This document shows, one piece after another, positions 33,748 to 43,134 of a stretch of 46,491 bases of DNA. Within the stretch, counting starts at the first letter, position 1, and each line of letters begins with the position of its first letter. The stretch comes from Nitrospira sp. (GTDB lineage: Bacteria; Nitrospirota; Nitrospiria; SBBL01; JAADHI01): the NCBI GenBank assembly GCA_027020665.1, contig JALUVJ010000081.1, forward strand, positions 1-46,491, given 5' to 3'. The position numbers were made by a program, and so were the translations under genes. The notes under the pieces were generated by a model. It saw only the letters and a program-made list of their open reading frames with translations, searched no databases and was not told where the DNA came from.

Positions 33748-33879
33748 GGCACGTTTTTCCCGAAAAAAACTGCTGCTGCACGCTTTTTGGAGGTTGATCG
33801 TCTGTCCCTTGCACTCAAAGCAGAATACGACACACTAAAGGCTTTTATTATCATAAAGTTATGCGTTTCTCTTCAAGGC

Positions 33880-35277
33880 CTAGGCAAGCGCAGCGACCAT
33901 GCGTTCAACGGTCCCCTTGGCGTCCCCAAAAATCATGAGGGTGTTTGGCTTAAAAAAGAGTGGATTTTCAATGCCTGCAAAGCCGGGTTTCATGCTGCGT
34001 TTTAACACCATAACGGTTTTTGAGCCTTCGACGTGCAGGATGGGCATGCCGTAGATGGGGCTTTCCGGGTCGGTGTCGGCGGCCGGATTCACCACGTCAT
34101 TGGCCCCAATGACCAACGAAACATCCGTGTTTTCAAAATCTTCGTTAATGTCATCCATGTCGATGAGTTGATCGTAAGGCACATCCGCCTCCGCCAATAA
34201 GACATTCATATGGCCGGGCATGCGACCCGCGACAGGATGAATGGCATAAGACACCGTTGTGCCCTGAGCCTGAAGCAGGGTGGCCAGGGACTTGACGGTG
34301 TGTTGTGCCTGGGCGACCGCCATGCCGTAGCCCGGCACAATGATGACGCTTTTGGCTTTTTTGAAGATCTCGGCGGCGGCTTCCGGGGTTGCGCTTTGGA
34401 CCTCCGGCTGCGCCGGGGGCGGAGCCTTTTCTGCTGAGTCCCCGGCGACCGTTTGAGCGGCGGTTTCCGCGTGTCCGAAACCGCCGAATAAAACATTTGC
34501 AAGCGAACGATTCATCGCCTTGCACATCAGTTGAGACAGAATAATGCCTGCCGATCCCACCAGGGAACCGCTGATAATCAAAACCGTATTGGAAAGCACA
34601 AAACCGCTGGCCGCCGCGGCCAGCCCCGAATAGGAGTTAAGCAGGGAGATCACGACCGGCATATCTCCGCCGCCAATCGGGATCACGATAAGAAAACCCA
34701 AGATTGCGGCGAGTGCGGCCAAGGCCCAAAACGCGAAACTTGTGCCGGGTGCAACGGTGAGCACCGCAAAGAGGCCCAGTGCAATGAGAAAAAGCAGGAA
34801 ATTGAGGCCATGCTGAAATCTAAAAAGAAGCGGCGCGCTCTTCATGAGGGCCTGGAGTTTTGCAAAGGCAATGAGACTGCCGGTGAGAGTGGCCATGCCG
34901 ATTAAAACCGTTAAGGCAATGGTAATCACGGCCTGTGGGGTAAGGTTGGGTTGAGCGCGCAGGTATTCCGCCCCGCCAACAAGGGCCGACGAAAGTCCGC
35001 CAAACCCGTTTAAGAGCGCGACCATTTGCGGCATGTCCGTCATTTGGACTTTTGTGGCCATAAGGGTTCCGATGGCCGCGCCGATGACAATGCCGCTTAA
35101 AATCAGGCCGTAGCTCACGATCCCGTAGTTGAGCAGAGTTGCAATGACCGCAACCAGCATGCCGCCCTGCGCAAGCAACATGCCGCGCGGCGCGGTTTCC
35201 GGTGAGCTTAAAAATTTTAAGCCGAGAATAAAGGAGGACGCCGCAAGCAAATAAGCGATTTGAATCAGCTGATCCAT
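33880..35277 (-). CDS. pntB: NAD(P) transhydrogenase subunit beta
   Basis: Membrane part plus NADP(H)-binding domain III of the proton-translocating transhydrogenase, which uses the proton gradient to make NADPH from NADH. The 465-residue protein has about eight to nine transmembrane helices in the first 260 residues. A linker rich in Ala/Pro leads to domain III with VPGYGMAVAQAQHTV, HPVAGRMPGHMNVLLAEA, IGANDVVNPAA and VLKRSMKPGFAGIEN. The start ATG overlaps the pntA2 stop by one base (TGATG). It is last of the pntA1-pntA2-pntB set. Confidence 0.97.
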   Translation of the reverse strand: MDQLIQIAYLLAASSFILGLKFLSSPETAPRGMLLAQGGMLVAVIATLLNYGIVSYGLILSGIVIGAAIGTLMATKVQMTDMPQMVALLNGFGGLSSALVGGAEYLRAQPNLTPQAVITIALTVLIGMATLTGSLIAFAKLQALMKSAPLLFRFQHGLNFLLFLIALGLFAVLTVAPGTSFAFWALAALAAILGFLIVIPIGGGDMPVVISLLNSYSGLAAAASGFVLSNTVLIISGSLVGSAGIILSQLMCKAMNRSLANVLFGGFGHAETAAQTVAGDSAEKAPPPAQPEVQSATPEAAAEIFKKAKSVIIVPGYGMAVAQAQHTVKSLATLLQAQGTTVSYAIHPVAGRMPGHMNVLLAEADVPYDQLIDMDDINEDFENTDVSLVIGANDVVNPAADTDPESPIYGMPILHVEGSKTVMVLKRSMKPGFAGIENPLFFKPNTLMIFGDAKGTVERMVAALA

Positions 35278-35561
35278 CAGTCTTTTTTTGTACTCTTTTT
35301 AAACATAAGCAGCATGCGGCGAGTCACCATAAATCCGCCGACCACGTTAATCGTGGCAAAAATAACGGCAAAAAGGCCTAAATACGTGCTGAGATTTGAA
35401 GCCCCCGTTCCCGCAGCCAAAATGGCCCCCACCAGTGTAATGCCGGAGATCGCATTCGCACCGGACATGAGGGGCGTGTGCAAGAGCGGCGGCACTTTAG
35501 AGATGAGTTCATAGCCTAAAAACGTCGCCAAAACAAAGAGCGTGATTGAAAAAATCAACAT
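35277..35561 (-). CDS. pntA2: NAD(P) transhydrogenase subunit alpha part 2
   Basis: A 94-residue membrane subunit with three transmembrane helices, corresponding to the C-terminal membrane part of E. coli PntA. The segment ISKVPPLLHTPLMSGANAISG is diagnostic. It is encoded separately from the NAD-binding part, the three-gene form known from Rhodospirillum and many other bacteria. The ATG lies two bases after the pntA1 stop and the stop overlaps pntB. Confidence 0.96.
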   Translation of the reverse strand: MLIFSITLFVLATFLGYELISKVPPLLHTPLMSGANAISGITLVGAILAAGTGASNLSTYLGLFAVIFATINVVGGFMVTRRMLLMFKKSTKKD

Positions 35562-35563
35562 CG

Positions 35564-36730
35564 TTATGCGCCTTTCCCCGGACGGGTATCAGAGAGCATC
35601 TTGATTTTCGGATGCACAATCTCGCCCTGATGCGTTACAAGTGTTCCTTTGATGATTTCGTCGTCAAGATCAAAATCCATCATGTTCTTAGGGAACACAT
35701 GGCGGACGAAATGCATGATATTGTTTGCATACATTTGACTGGCATCCGTCGGAAGCGTCGCGGCCAGATTCACAGCACCGATGAGAGTAATGCCTTCAAA
35801 AATCACGGTTTCTCCCGCACGGGTTTCGCTGCAGTTCCCGCCTGCCTCCGCAGCCATATCCACGATGACGGCACCCGGTTTCATGTCTTTCAACATTTCA
35901 GCCGTCAGCAACACCGGGGCCTTTCGGCCGGGAATCAATGCCGTGGCAATAATCACATCCGCGGCTTGGGCGCGTTCGTGAATCTGCGCAAGTTCTTGTT
36001 GCTGCGATGTCTCAGAAAGCGCCTTGGCATAACCGCCCGCAGCTTCGGTTTCTTCATGCAATTCAAGCGAAACGAAGGATGCGCCGAGGCTTTCCACCTG
36101 CTCCTTCACGGCGGGACGCGTATCAAAAGCCTCCACGACCGCACCAAGCCGCCGGGCCGTTGCAATGGCCTGAAGCCCCGCCACGCCCGCACCCAGAATC
36201 AAAACCTTTGCCGGATACAGGGTGCCCGCCGCCGTGGTCATCATGGGGAAAATCCGTCCAAACGCGGCGGCGGCAAGTAACACGGCTTTGTAACCCGCAA
36301 GACTGCTCATCGCGCTAAGCACGTCCATTTGCTGGGCGCGCGTGATGCGCGGCATCAGTTCCATCGCAAAGGCCGTGATCTTTTTTTCAGCCAGTTGCCT
36401 GATGTTTTCAAGGGCGGTCAGGGGCTGCAATAATCCAATGAGCACGGTGCCTTCTTGCAGCAGTTGGCATTCATGTTTTTTGCGTGATGGATTGAAGACG
36501 GGGTTTTGTACTTTGGCGACTACGTCCGCCTCAGAAAAAAGAGCTTCCGGATTTCCGATGACCTTGGCCCCGGCGGCCTTGTAGTCCGCGTCACTGAAGA
36601 ATGCCGCCCGGCCCGCGCCGGTTTCAATACGGACTTCAAACCCCTGTTTAAGCAGGCGCCGCACACTTTGAGGGCTTGCGGCGACCCGATGCTCTTGCGG
36701 GACAATCTCTTTTGGAATCGCAATAATCAT
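35564..36730 (-). CDS. pntA1: NAD(P) transhydrogenase subunit alpha part 1
   Basis: The soluble NAD(H)-binding domain I of the transhydrogenase, 388 residues. It begins MIIAIPKEIVPQEHRVAASP and contains RITRAQQMDVLSAMSSLAGY, the nucleotide fold VLILGAGVAGLQAIATARRLG, FDTRPAVKEQ and VIVDMAAEAGGN. It is homologous to alanine dehydrogenase, which is also encoded in this window at 39962. The gene follows the propeller gene by 55 bases. The order nadK-propeller-pntA1-pntA2-pntB suggests a single NADP(H)-related transcript. Confidence 0.97.
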   Translation of the reverse strand: MIIAIPKEIVPQEHRVAASPQSVRRLLKQGFEVRIETGAGRAAFFSDADYKAAGAKVIGNPEALFSEADVVAKVQNPVFNPSRKKHECQLLQEGTVLIGLLQPLTALENIRQLAEKKITAFAMELMPRITRAQQMDVLSAMSSLAGYKAVLLAAAAFGRIFPMMTTAAGTLYPAKVLILGAGVAGLQAIATARRLGAVVEAFDTRPAVKEQVESLGASFVSLELHEETEAAGGYAKALSETSQQQELAQIHERAQAADVIIATALIPGRKAPVLLTAEMLKDMKPGAVIVDMAAEAGGNCSETRAGETVIFEGITLIGAVNLAATLPTDASQMYANNIMHFVRHVFPKNMMDFDLDDEIIKGTLVTHQGEIVHPKIKMLSDTRPGKGA

Positions 36731-36785
36731 GTTTGTTTCTCACAAGGCACGGCGCGGTGGAGAAAAGGGAAGAAGCAGTCGGCGA

Positions 36786-37913
36786 TCAGTCGCCCGAATA
36801 ACGGCTCACGCCGCCGAAAGTGCCGAACCACTTGTGCCCATCGTCGTCAATGGCGATGGCAAAAACATAGTCGCCCAGCAAGCCGTCCCGGCGTGTAAAA
36901 TTTTTAAAGGTCGTCCCGTCAAAACGACTCACGCCCTTATCCGTGCCGATCCACATCAGGCCCTTGGCGTCCACTTCGATGGCATTGATGATATTGCCGA
37001 CCAAGCCGTCTGTCATTGTATAATTCTTAAAGGTCTTTCCGTCAAAACGAGACAAGCCGCTTCCCCAGGTGCCGAACCAAAGGAAGCCTTTGGGGCCGAT
37101 GGCCGAGGAAACCACGTAGTTGGGATTGGTTTCCTGGTTTTCGCGCCCGCTTTGCAGATGGTGTTCTTCCTCTTCATCGTAGGGTTCGTCTTTTTTCGGC
37201 CGTTTCAGGGCTTGCCGGATGGGAGCGCCCAAGCCGTCTTTGTGTGTCCAGCCCTGCCAGGTCTTTCCGTCAAAACGGTTGATGCCGCCTTCCGTGCCGA
37301 ACCAGAGCACCCCGGAGGGCTCTCGTTCAACCGTGTACACCCATTTATCAACCAGGCCGTCCGCCATAGTGTAGGTATGAAACCCTTCTTTGCGGGAATG
37401 ACTGGCCCCTTTCCAAGTCGCGACCCACATCGAACCGTCCGGCTCAAAGAGCAAGTCATAGACCCAGAGATCTCCTAAACCGTTGTTGGGCGCATAAGCG
37501 GTCCAATTCGCACCGAAACTTTTTTGCCCATACCCGTAGGGGGTAAACAGTTCCCAATTGCGGCCGTCGAAACGGGCGAGGCCGCCGCCGTAGGTGCCGA
37601 TCCACACATTGCCTTTTTTATCCGGCGTGATCGAGACAATCACGTTTGAGAGCAGCCCGGCCTTTTGCGCATTAAAAACCTGGGGAATTTCTTTTTTTCG
37701 GTCGAACTGGATGAGGCCGTTAGAGGTGCCGATCCAGATCGTATCGCCGTCGGCGGCCAGGCCTCGCACCACAACATCGCCAATCGACCAGCCCGTCCAG
37801 TTCGGATCGAATGATCCCGGCAAGGGCGGCGGTGTTTGCGCAAAAATCGGCGATTGCAGGACCCAAAATACAAAAGCCGTGCCGAGGAACAATTGTTTGA
37901 TTCGTCTATTCAA
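36786..37913 (-). CDS. Secreted two-component-regulator-type beta-propeller protein
   Basis: A 375-residue protein with a signal peptide (hydrophobic residues 7-21, cleavage near PIFAQ). It is built of about seven propeller blades marked by IWIGT, VWIGT, MWVAT, LWFGT, LWFGT, MWIGT and KWFGT, with FDGKTF-type turns (reg_prop repeats). An acidic insertion (KKDEPYDEEEEHHL) interrupts blade five. Such propellers usually sense ligands in hybrid histidine kinases; here no kinase domain is attached. The start is TTG at 37913, overlapping the nadK stop as TTGA, with GGGGAG before it. A GTG at 37925 is an alternative. Probably periplasmic. Confidence 0.88.
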   Translation of the reverse strand: MNRRIKQLFLGTAFVFWVLQSPIFAQTPPPLPGSFDPNWTGWSIGDVVVRGLAADGDTIWIGTSNGLIQFDRKKEIPQVFNAQKAGLLSNVIVSITPDKKGNVWIGTYGGGLARFDGRNWELFTPYGYGQKSFGANWTAYAPNNGLGDLWVYDLLFEPDGSMWVATWKGASHSRKEGFHTYTMADGLVDKWVYTVEREPSGVLWFGTEGGINRFDGKTWQGWTHKDGLGAPIRQALKRPKKDEPYDEEEEHHLQSGRENQETNPNYVVSSAIGPKGFLWFGTWGSGLSRFDGKTFKNYTMTDGLVGNIINAIEVDAKGLMWIGTDKGVSRFDGTTFKNFTRRDGLLGDYVFAIAIDDDGHKWFGTFGGVSRYSGD

Positions 37914-38731
37914 AATTCTCCCCACTTCAGTTTTTGACGCAGGACTTGGTAGTAGCTGCGGTTGGGCGAAAGAATCATGCGCAGCCGGTTTTCAGCCGCC
38001 GTGACCTGCACAACATCATGGGTTTGCAAAGGGAAAACTTCCTGTCCGTCAAACAGGGCCACAGGCCCCTCTTCGGCGCTTTTTAAGGCCACACGCACCG
38101 TAGCGTCGCTCCGCACCACCAAGGGACGGTTGGTCAACATGTGCGGTGAGATCGGCGTCAAGACCATCGCATCAACGGCCGGATGAACAATGGGGCCTCC
38201 GGATGAGAGCGAATAGGCCGTGGAGCCGGTGGCGCTTGAAATGATGAGGCCGTCCGCCCGGATGGCGGTGACAAATTGTCCGTCGATGGTGATTTCAACT
38301 TGCAACAATTTTGAGAGGGCGCCTTTGTGGATGGTGACGTCGTTAAGGACGGTCACTTGAGGATATTCCTTTTCTCCTCGCGAAACAAAGCTTGTGAGGG
38401 TTTGGCGGCGGTCTTCCTGAAAGCCGTCTTTAAAAATGCGGTCCAAATTGGAATAAAGCTCATCCAGCGTGACTTCGGTCAAAAACCCCAGGCTGCCTAA
38501 ATTAACCCCCAGAATCGGGATGTCCCGTCCCGAAACGCGTCGTGCGGCAGAGAGAAAGGTGCCGTCGCCCCCAAGCACAATAAGAAGATCAAGCGCGGGA
38601 GGCGGTTTTTTATCCCCGCGCCGAAGTAAAATCACCGTTTTATCCTGTGTTTTGAGCCACTGAGTCAGGGCCTGAAGTGTTTCTTCGCCTTTGGGATGTT
38701 TGGGTCTGAGGGCAATGCCGATTTGTTTCAT
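37910..38731 (-). CDS. nadK: NAD kinase
   Basis: Phosphorylates NAD to NADP. The 273-residue product has the catalytic VLGGDGTFLSAAR, GVNLGSLGFLTE, LNDVTIHKG, the substrate loop RADGLIISSATGSTAYSLSSGGP and the C-terminal FDGQE. I chose ATG 38731, giving MKQIGIALRPKHP, the usual N-terminus. ATG 38764 would add eleven residues, and neither has a good ribosome-binding site. It is the first gene of a minus-strand cluster ending in the transhydrogenase genes, which use its product. Confidence 0.95.
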   Translation of the reverse strand: MKQIGIALRPKHPKGEETLQALTQWLKTQDKTVILLRRGDKKPPPALDLLIVLGGDGTFLSAARRVSGRDIPILGVNLGSLGFLTEVTLDELYSNLDRIFKDGFQEDRRQTLTSFVSRGEKEYPQVTVLNDVTIHKGALSKLLQVEITIDGQFVTAIRADGLIISSATGSTAYSLSSGGPIVHPAVDAMVLTPISPHMLTNRPLVVRSDATVRVALKSAEEGPVALFDGQEVFPLQTHDVVQVTAAENRLRMILSPNRSYYQVLRQKLKWGEF

Positions 38732-38866
38732 AATATGCGTCAGTGATATTTTTTTAATCGACATAAGGGAGTGATTTTAACTATCCGCTTTTTTTTTGTC
38801 AACGCGCTCATCGGCCCGAAATCCCCGCAAGCCCAAAATAAACATTTAAGGAAAAGGCGGCTGTGC

Positions 38867-38895
38867 TTGTCTTCCTCATAAAAGAGATGTAAAAT
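38867..38895 (+). promoter_or_regulatory. Putative promoter of the 38928 membrane-protein gene
   Basis: TTGTCT (38867-38872) and TAAAAT (38890-38895) with a 17-bp spacer. A small hairpin CCCTCC/GGAGGG (38897-38902 with 38911-38916) follows and includes the likely ribosome-binding site GGAGGG. Confidence 0.55.
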
Positions 38896-38927
38896 ACCCT
38901 CCTTTTTTCCGGAGGGCATCTTTTGCC

Positions 38928-39386
38928 ATGTTGAAAAAAATACACCGCTTTCTTGTAATTTCGGGTTCCATTCTGCTCACGCTGGGCATTATCCGGCTCT
39001 ATCGCGTGATTCGCATGCATGAAAGTGATCCGCTCTTCGCGCCGCATTTGCTGGGTGCGTCCCTTTCCGCGTGGATCGCCTACGTCCTCTTGAAAATAGG
39101 CTTAAAAAGGATGCCTTTAGACCGAAAAGGCGCCATCCGGCTCATCCGATCCGGTTCCATCCTGCTGGCCATTTGGGGGTACCGTTTTTTTCTTTTTCTA
39201 AAAAATCCCGGCAATGAAGGCATGCCTTTACAGGTCTATCTCGCGCCGTTTTATGTGATCTTCGGCACCATTGTTATGTGTTTGGGTTTAAAAGTCAGCC
39301 GAGGCCTCCGAAAGCAAATGCGGGAAAGTGCCAAGGCACTTTCAGAGGAAATGCTTCAAAAAGAGGCGACCCATAAACTTTCCTGA
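38928..39386 (+). CDS. Four-helix membrane protein, unknown
   Basis: A 152-residue protein with four predicted transmembrane helices (about residues 8-26, 40-58, 75-91 and 103-123), arginine/lysine-rich loops (LKRMPLDRKGAIRLIR) and a charged cytoplasmic C-terminal tail. No family was recognised. GGAGGG lies 11 bases before the ATG. The yjbQ-like gene starts four bases after its stop, so the two are probably translated together. Confidence 0.75.
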   Translation: MLKKIHRFLVISGSILLTLGIIRLYRVIRMHESDPLFAPHLLGASLSAWIAYVLLKIGLKRMPLDRKGAIRLIRSGSILLAIWGYRFFLFLKNPGNEGMPLQVYLAPFYVIFGTIVMCLGLKVSRGLRKQMRESAKALSEEMLQKEATHKLS

Positions 39387-39390
39387 GGAC

Positions 39391-39822
39391 GTGCCCATCC
39401 GACAGCATAAAGGAACGCTCTCGATTCAAACAACGGGACGAGGTCTTTACGATATCAGCACAGAGGTTAAATCTCGTGTTGCGGCCTCCGGGATTCAGAC
39501 CGGTCTGCTCACGCTTTACATTCGTCACACTTCGGCTTCCTTGCTCATTCAGGAAAATTACGACCCGGAAGTGTTGAGCGATATGGAACGCTTTTTTGAT
39601 CGCCTTGTTCCCCAGGGCGACCCGCTTTTTCGCCATACTGCCGAAGGCCCCGACGATATGCCCGCGCATGTGCGCGCGGCCTTGACTGCCGTTTCGCTTT
39701 CGATCCCCGTACAAGAGGCCGCACCCTTGCTGGGTACTTGGCAGGGGATCTTTCTTTATGAACATCGCAGCCGGAAACAGGCAAGACAGATTGTTTGCCA
39801 TATCATCGGAGGCGGGGCTTAA
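39391..39822 (+). CDS. YjbQ/UPF0047 family protein
   Basis: A 143-residue protein matching the YjbQ family: TTGRGLYDIS, LYIRHTSASLLIQENYDPEV, LFRHTAEGPDDMPAHVRAAL, SIPVQEAAPLLGTWQGIFLYE and a C-terminal RQIVCHIIGGG. Members show weak thiamin-phosphate-synthase activity and have a conserved His/Glu site; the true role is unsettled. The GTG start at 39391 is close behind GAGG, suggesting coupling to the upstream membrane-protein gene. Confidence 0.9.
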   Translation: MPIRQHKGTLSIQTTGRGLYDISTEVKSRVAASGIQTGLLTLYIRHTSASLLIQENYDPEVLSDMERFFDRLVPQGDPLFRHTAEGPDDMPAHVRAALTAVSLSIPVQEAAPLLGTWQGIFLYEHRSRKQARQIVCHIIGGGA

Positions 39823-39961
39823 GCCGGAACAAGAGTTATCCATATAAACATTTGAAAATAAAAATAAAAAACAAAAAAGAGGCCGCCTATTTCCTTACGA
39901 GATCCCTTGCTGGCAAATTGACTTTTAAGGGGAAAACTGTTAGCGTCCCTTCCGATTAAAA

Positions 39962-41058
39962 ATGATTATCGGCATACCGAAAGAAATTAAAGACCAGGAG
40001 TACCGCGTGAGCATGACCCCGGTCGGTGTTGCCGCGCTGTGTCGGGAAGGGCATCGCGTACTCATCGAGTCCGGCGTGGGGGAAGGCAGCGGTCTTGACG
40101 ATGCGGCCTATCAGAGCGCCGGCGCGGAGATTTCCGCTTCCAAAAGAACGCTCTTTCAGACCGCCGAAATGATTGTCAAAGTGAAGGAGCCTCTGCCGGA
40201 GGAGTTCGCCTTGTTTCACGCGGGGCAGATTTTGTTTACCTACCTGCATCTTGCGGCGGACCGTGCACTGCTTGACTTTTTGATTGAAAAAAAAGTCACG
40301 GCGATTGCTTATGAAACGATTGAATTGGAGGACGGCAGACGTCCGCTACTAAAACCCATGAGTGAAGTCGCAGGCCGCATGGCCGTATTGATCGGCACAC
40401 GGTATTTAAAAAAGACAGAGGGCGGCATCGGGGTGCTTTTGTCGGGTGTTGCGGGTGTGGCAAAAGAAAAGGTTACGATTATCGGCGGAGGCATCGTGGG
40501 CAAAAACGCCGCACAGGTGGCCTTGGCCTTGGGTGCGGAAGTTACTGTTTTTGAAGAAAGTTCCGCGCAGCGTTCTTATCTGGACGATCATTTCAGGGGT
40601 GCGCTTGTCACCTTGCCCCCCTATCCCGACGCGGTGGCCGAATCGATTAAAACAAGCCATCTGGTAATCGGTGCCGTTTCGGTGACCGGGGACAAAACCC
40701 CTCACTTGGTGACGCGGAAAATGATTTCAGAGATGATTGAGGGGACGGTCGTGGTTGATGTCGCCATCGATCAAGGAGGATGCTTTGAAACCTCCCGAAA
40801 GACAACGCATTCCGACCCCGTGTATGTGGTCGAAGGGGTGATCCACTATTGCGTCGCCAACATTCCGGGAGTTGTGCCTAAGACGGCAACCTTCGCCTTA
40901 TCGAATGAAACCTTCCCTTATGTTTTAAAAATCGCCACACTCGGCTTTGAAACGGCGACGGCATCGGATCCGGCCCTCAAAAGCGGAGTCAATGTGCATG
41001 CGGGCAAAGTTGCCCACCCCGCAGTCGCGGAAGCATTTAATTTAGGGAATCATAGTGT

Positions 41059-41068
<10 letters not shown>
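39962..41068 (+). CDS. ald: Alanine dehydrogenase
   Basis: NAD-dependent reversible deamination of L-alanine to pyruvate and ammonia. The 368-residue protein starts [20 protein letters not shown]. Known active-site residues align at the expected numbers: Arg15, Lys75 (VKVKEP) and His96 (YLHLA). The nucleotide fold is [17 protein letters not shown], with [16 protein letters not shown] further on. No ribosome-binding site precedes the ATG; TTGACT at 39918-39923 may be a -35 box with a poor -10, suggesting a very short leader. The last three codons and the stop codon lie inside the tRNA-Pro(CGG) gene, which replaces the usual end after VAEAFNL. Confidence 0.96.
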
Positions 41069-41135
<67 letters not shown>

Positions 41136-41142
41136 GGATTCA

Positions 41143-41445
41143 GTGTCAATGAGCACTATATACGAAAAGAATATAACGTCCGCCCATCTGCTGGTCAGCG
41201 GACAGGTGCAAGGCGTGGGGTTTCGCAAGTTCAGCCAAGCTGCTGCGCGCATGCTGGCCTTGTCCGGCGCGGTACGCAATTTAAGCGATGGCCGGGTCGA
41301 ATTGCAGGTTGAGGGAGATCGCAAAAACATCGAAGCCCTGATTCAATCGCTTCGGGAGGGGCCGGCCCGGGCACGGGTGGATCGGGTCGATGTATCCTGG
41401 GATACGAAAAAAAAAGGCTACACCGCCTTTTCAATTTCTGTTTAG
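41143..41445 (+). CDS. Acylphosphatase
   Basis: A small enzyme hydrolysing acyl phosphates such as carbamoyl phosphate. With the GTG start at 41143 it has 100 residues; ATG 41149 is an alternative two codons later. The ribosome-binding AGGA starts on the last base of the tRNA CCA end. The catalytic residues are Arg28 in [11 protein letters not shown] and Asn46 in [13 protein letters not shown]. It must be transcribed through or with tRNA-Pro(CGG). Confidence 0.94.
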   Translation: MSMSTIYEKNITSAHLLVSGQVQGVGFRKFSQAAARMLALSGAVRNLSDGRVELQVEGDRKNIEALIQSLREGPARARVDRVDVSWDTKKKGYTAFSISV

Positions 41446-41460
41446 CGGGAGCGGGATATT

Positions 41461-41485
41461 CCCAAAATCAATCGCTGATTTTGGG
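41461..41485. terminator. Hairpin between acylphosphatase and the sigma-factor gene
   Basis: CCCAAAATCA (41461-41470) pairs perfectly with TGATTTTGGG (41476-41485) around the loop ATCGC, extended by ATATT/ATAT flanks. There is no T run, so factor-independent termination is uncertain. A putative -35 of the next promoter begins directly after it. Confidence 0.45.
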
Positions 41486-41488
41486 ATA

Positions 41489-41518
41489 TTGCTGCGACTG
41501 TCTGCAATAGGCTACAAT
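41489..41518 (+). promoter_or_regulatory. Putative promoter of the rpoS-like gene
   Basis: TTGCTG (41489-41494) and TACAAT (41513-41518) with an 18-bp spacer. The predicted start near 41525 makes the GTG at 41527 unlikely as the initiation codon and supports ATG 41560. Confidence 0.5.
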
Positions 41519-41559
41519 GGTCTTCCGTGACGGTATCTGAAAACCTGTTGAGACAAACA

Positions 41560-42537
41560 ATGGATAATGAGTGGGTTCAAGAAAACGGTGTTGAAGAAGA
41601 GGGCGCGGAGGACAACACAGAAACGCTTGCGGAAGGTTTTTCTGGCTTGGAGCCCGAAGGCAGTCGTGAACCGGCGCCGGAAGAAGAGCCTGATCCGCAG
41701 GATCAACCCGCCGGGGATGCTGTTAAATCCTATCTCAGAAACATCCGGCGCTCCAAACTGCTTACATTTAAAGACGAAGTCGAACTCGCCAAACGGATTT
41801 TAAAGGGCGACGAGTCCGCCCGCCAACGCATGATTGAATCCAATCTGCGCCTGGTCGTCAGCATCGGGAAACGCTACTTGAATCGCGGCCTTCCTTTTTC
41901 GGATATTATTGAAGAAGGCAATATCGGCTTAATCAAAGCCGTTGAAAAATATAATCACGAAAAAGGTTTCCGGTTTTCAACCTATGCGTCCTGGTGGATT
42001 CGCCAGTCCATTGAACGTGCGATCATCAATCAGGGCAAACTGATCCGTTTACCCGTGCATGTTGTTGAACGGGTCAATAACTACCTCGGTCATTTGGACG
42101 ACCTCGTTCAGGAGTTGGGCCGTGAACCCGAAGTTATTGAAATTTCAAAAAAAATGAAAATGAAAGAAAAAGATATCGACGGTATTCAGCGGCTCATGCG
42201 GAAGACCTATTCGCTGGACAGCCCGATCACCACCGGAAAAACCATTTCATTGAAAGATGTGATTGAAGATGTCAATCAAGTCTCTCCCGCAGTGCGGGCC
42301 GAGGGCGTTCAGCGGCGTGAAGGTCTCACAAACTGGCTGTCTCAACTCAATCCCAATGAACGCAAAGTCATCGTGTTAAGGTTTGGTTTGCAGGGCGATG
42401 AACCCAACACTTTGGAGCAAATTGGAAAGGTTTTTGGGCTCACACGCGAGCGTGTACGCCAGATCGAAGCCGTTGCCCTGCGTAAACTGCGCAACATTAT
42501 CTCGGAAAAGGCCATTCAATCCGATGAGATCCTGTAA
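41560..42537 (+). CDS. rpoS: RpoS-like sigma-70-family (group 2) sigma factor
   Basis: A 325-residue sigma factor. After an acidic, Glu/Pro-rich N-terminus (about 1-50) comes region 1.2 ([17 protein letters not shown]). Region 2 follows with [30 protein letters not shown] and the core/-10-binding [19 protein letters not shown], then region 3. Region 4 has [27 protein letters not shown], which reads the -35 box. The length and [14 protein letters not shown] fit RpoS-type general-stress sigma factors and exclude an RpoD with its long region 1.1/NCR. A GTG at 41527 would add 11 residues. No nlpD or pcm neighbour is present. Confidence 0.85.
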   Translation: MDNEWVQENGVEEEGAEDNTETLAEGFSGLEPEGSREPAPEEEPDPQDQPAGDAVKSYLRNIRRSKLLTFKDEVELAKRILKGDESARQRMIESNLRLVVSIGKRYLNRGLPFSDIIEEGNIGLIKAVEKYNHEKGFRFSTYASWWIRQSIERAIINQGKLIRLPVHVVERVNNYLGHLDDLVQELGREPEVIEISKKMKMKEKDIDGIQRLMRKTYSLDSPITTGKTISLKDVIEDVNQVSPAVRAEGVQRREGLTNWLSQLNPNERKVIVLRFGLQGDEPNTLEQIGKVFGLTRERVRQIEAVALRKLRNIISEKAIQSDEIL

Positions 42538-42606
42538 AAAATCGTCCGTTTTTGATCTGTTTATGATAATTCGGGCACTGTAAACCCCTCATTTTAAGGA
42601 GAGCCT

Positions 42607-43122
42607 TTGGATTTAAAATCAAAAATTCGTGAAGTCCCCGATTTTCCGAAGACCGGCATCCTCTTTTATGACATCACAACCCTTTTGGCCGACCCAGAAG
42701 CCTCGCGCGTTGTCATCGACCGGCTTGCCGCGCCGTATGCCGATCAAGGCATCGACAAAGTCGTCGGCATTGAATCCCGGGGGTTTATTTTTGGCGCCAC
42801 CCTGGCGGAGCGCTTGCAAGCCGGTTTTGTCCCGGTGCGAAAACCCGGCAAGCTGCCCGCAGAACGCATTGAAGAAAGCTATAATCTTGAATACGGCTCC
42901 GACATGCTTTGCATTCACAAAGACGCCGTTTCCGCGGGTGAGCGTGTGCTCGTTGTGGACGACCTGCTTGCGACCGGGGGCACCATGGCTGCCACAGCCA
43001 AGCTGATTCAACGGCTGGAGGGCGAGATTGTCGCGCTTGCCTGCGTCATCGAACTCCTGGCCTTAAACGGGCGGGACAAACTCAAAGCCCATCCCGTCTT
43101 TACCTTGCTCACTTACGATTAA
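42607..43122 (+). CDS. apt: Adenine phosphoribosyltransferase
   Basis: Salvages adenine with PRPP to AMP. The start is TTG at 42607 after AAGGAGAGCCT; the N-terminus MDLKSKIREVPDFPKTGILFYDIT is typical. ESRGFIFGATLA and the PRPP loop VLVVDDLLATGGTMAA are diagnostic. The length of 171 residues is normal. The gene is followed closely by the heavy-metal-binding protein gene. Confidence 0.96.
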   Translation: MDLKSKIREVPDFPKTGILFYDITTLLADPEASRVVIDRLAAPYADQGIDKVVGIESRGFIFGATLAERLQAGFVPVRKPGKLPAERIEESYNLEYGSDMLCIHKDAVSAGERVLVVDDLLATGGTMAATAKLIQRLEGEIVALACVIELLALNGRDKLKAHPVFTLLTYD

Positions 43123-43134
43123 AAGGAAGCGTAT

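Noticed and set aside
35546-36280. 244-codon plus-strand frame over pntA1
   Set aside because: Antisense of a certain gene.
36729-37478. 249-codon plus-strand frame over the propeller gene
   Set aside because: Antisense shadow created by the repetitive propeller codons.
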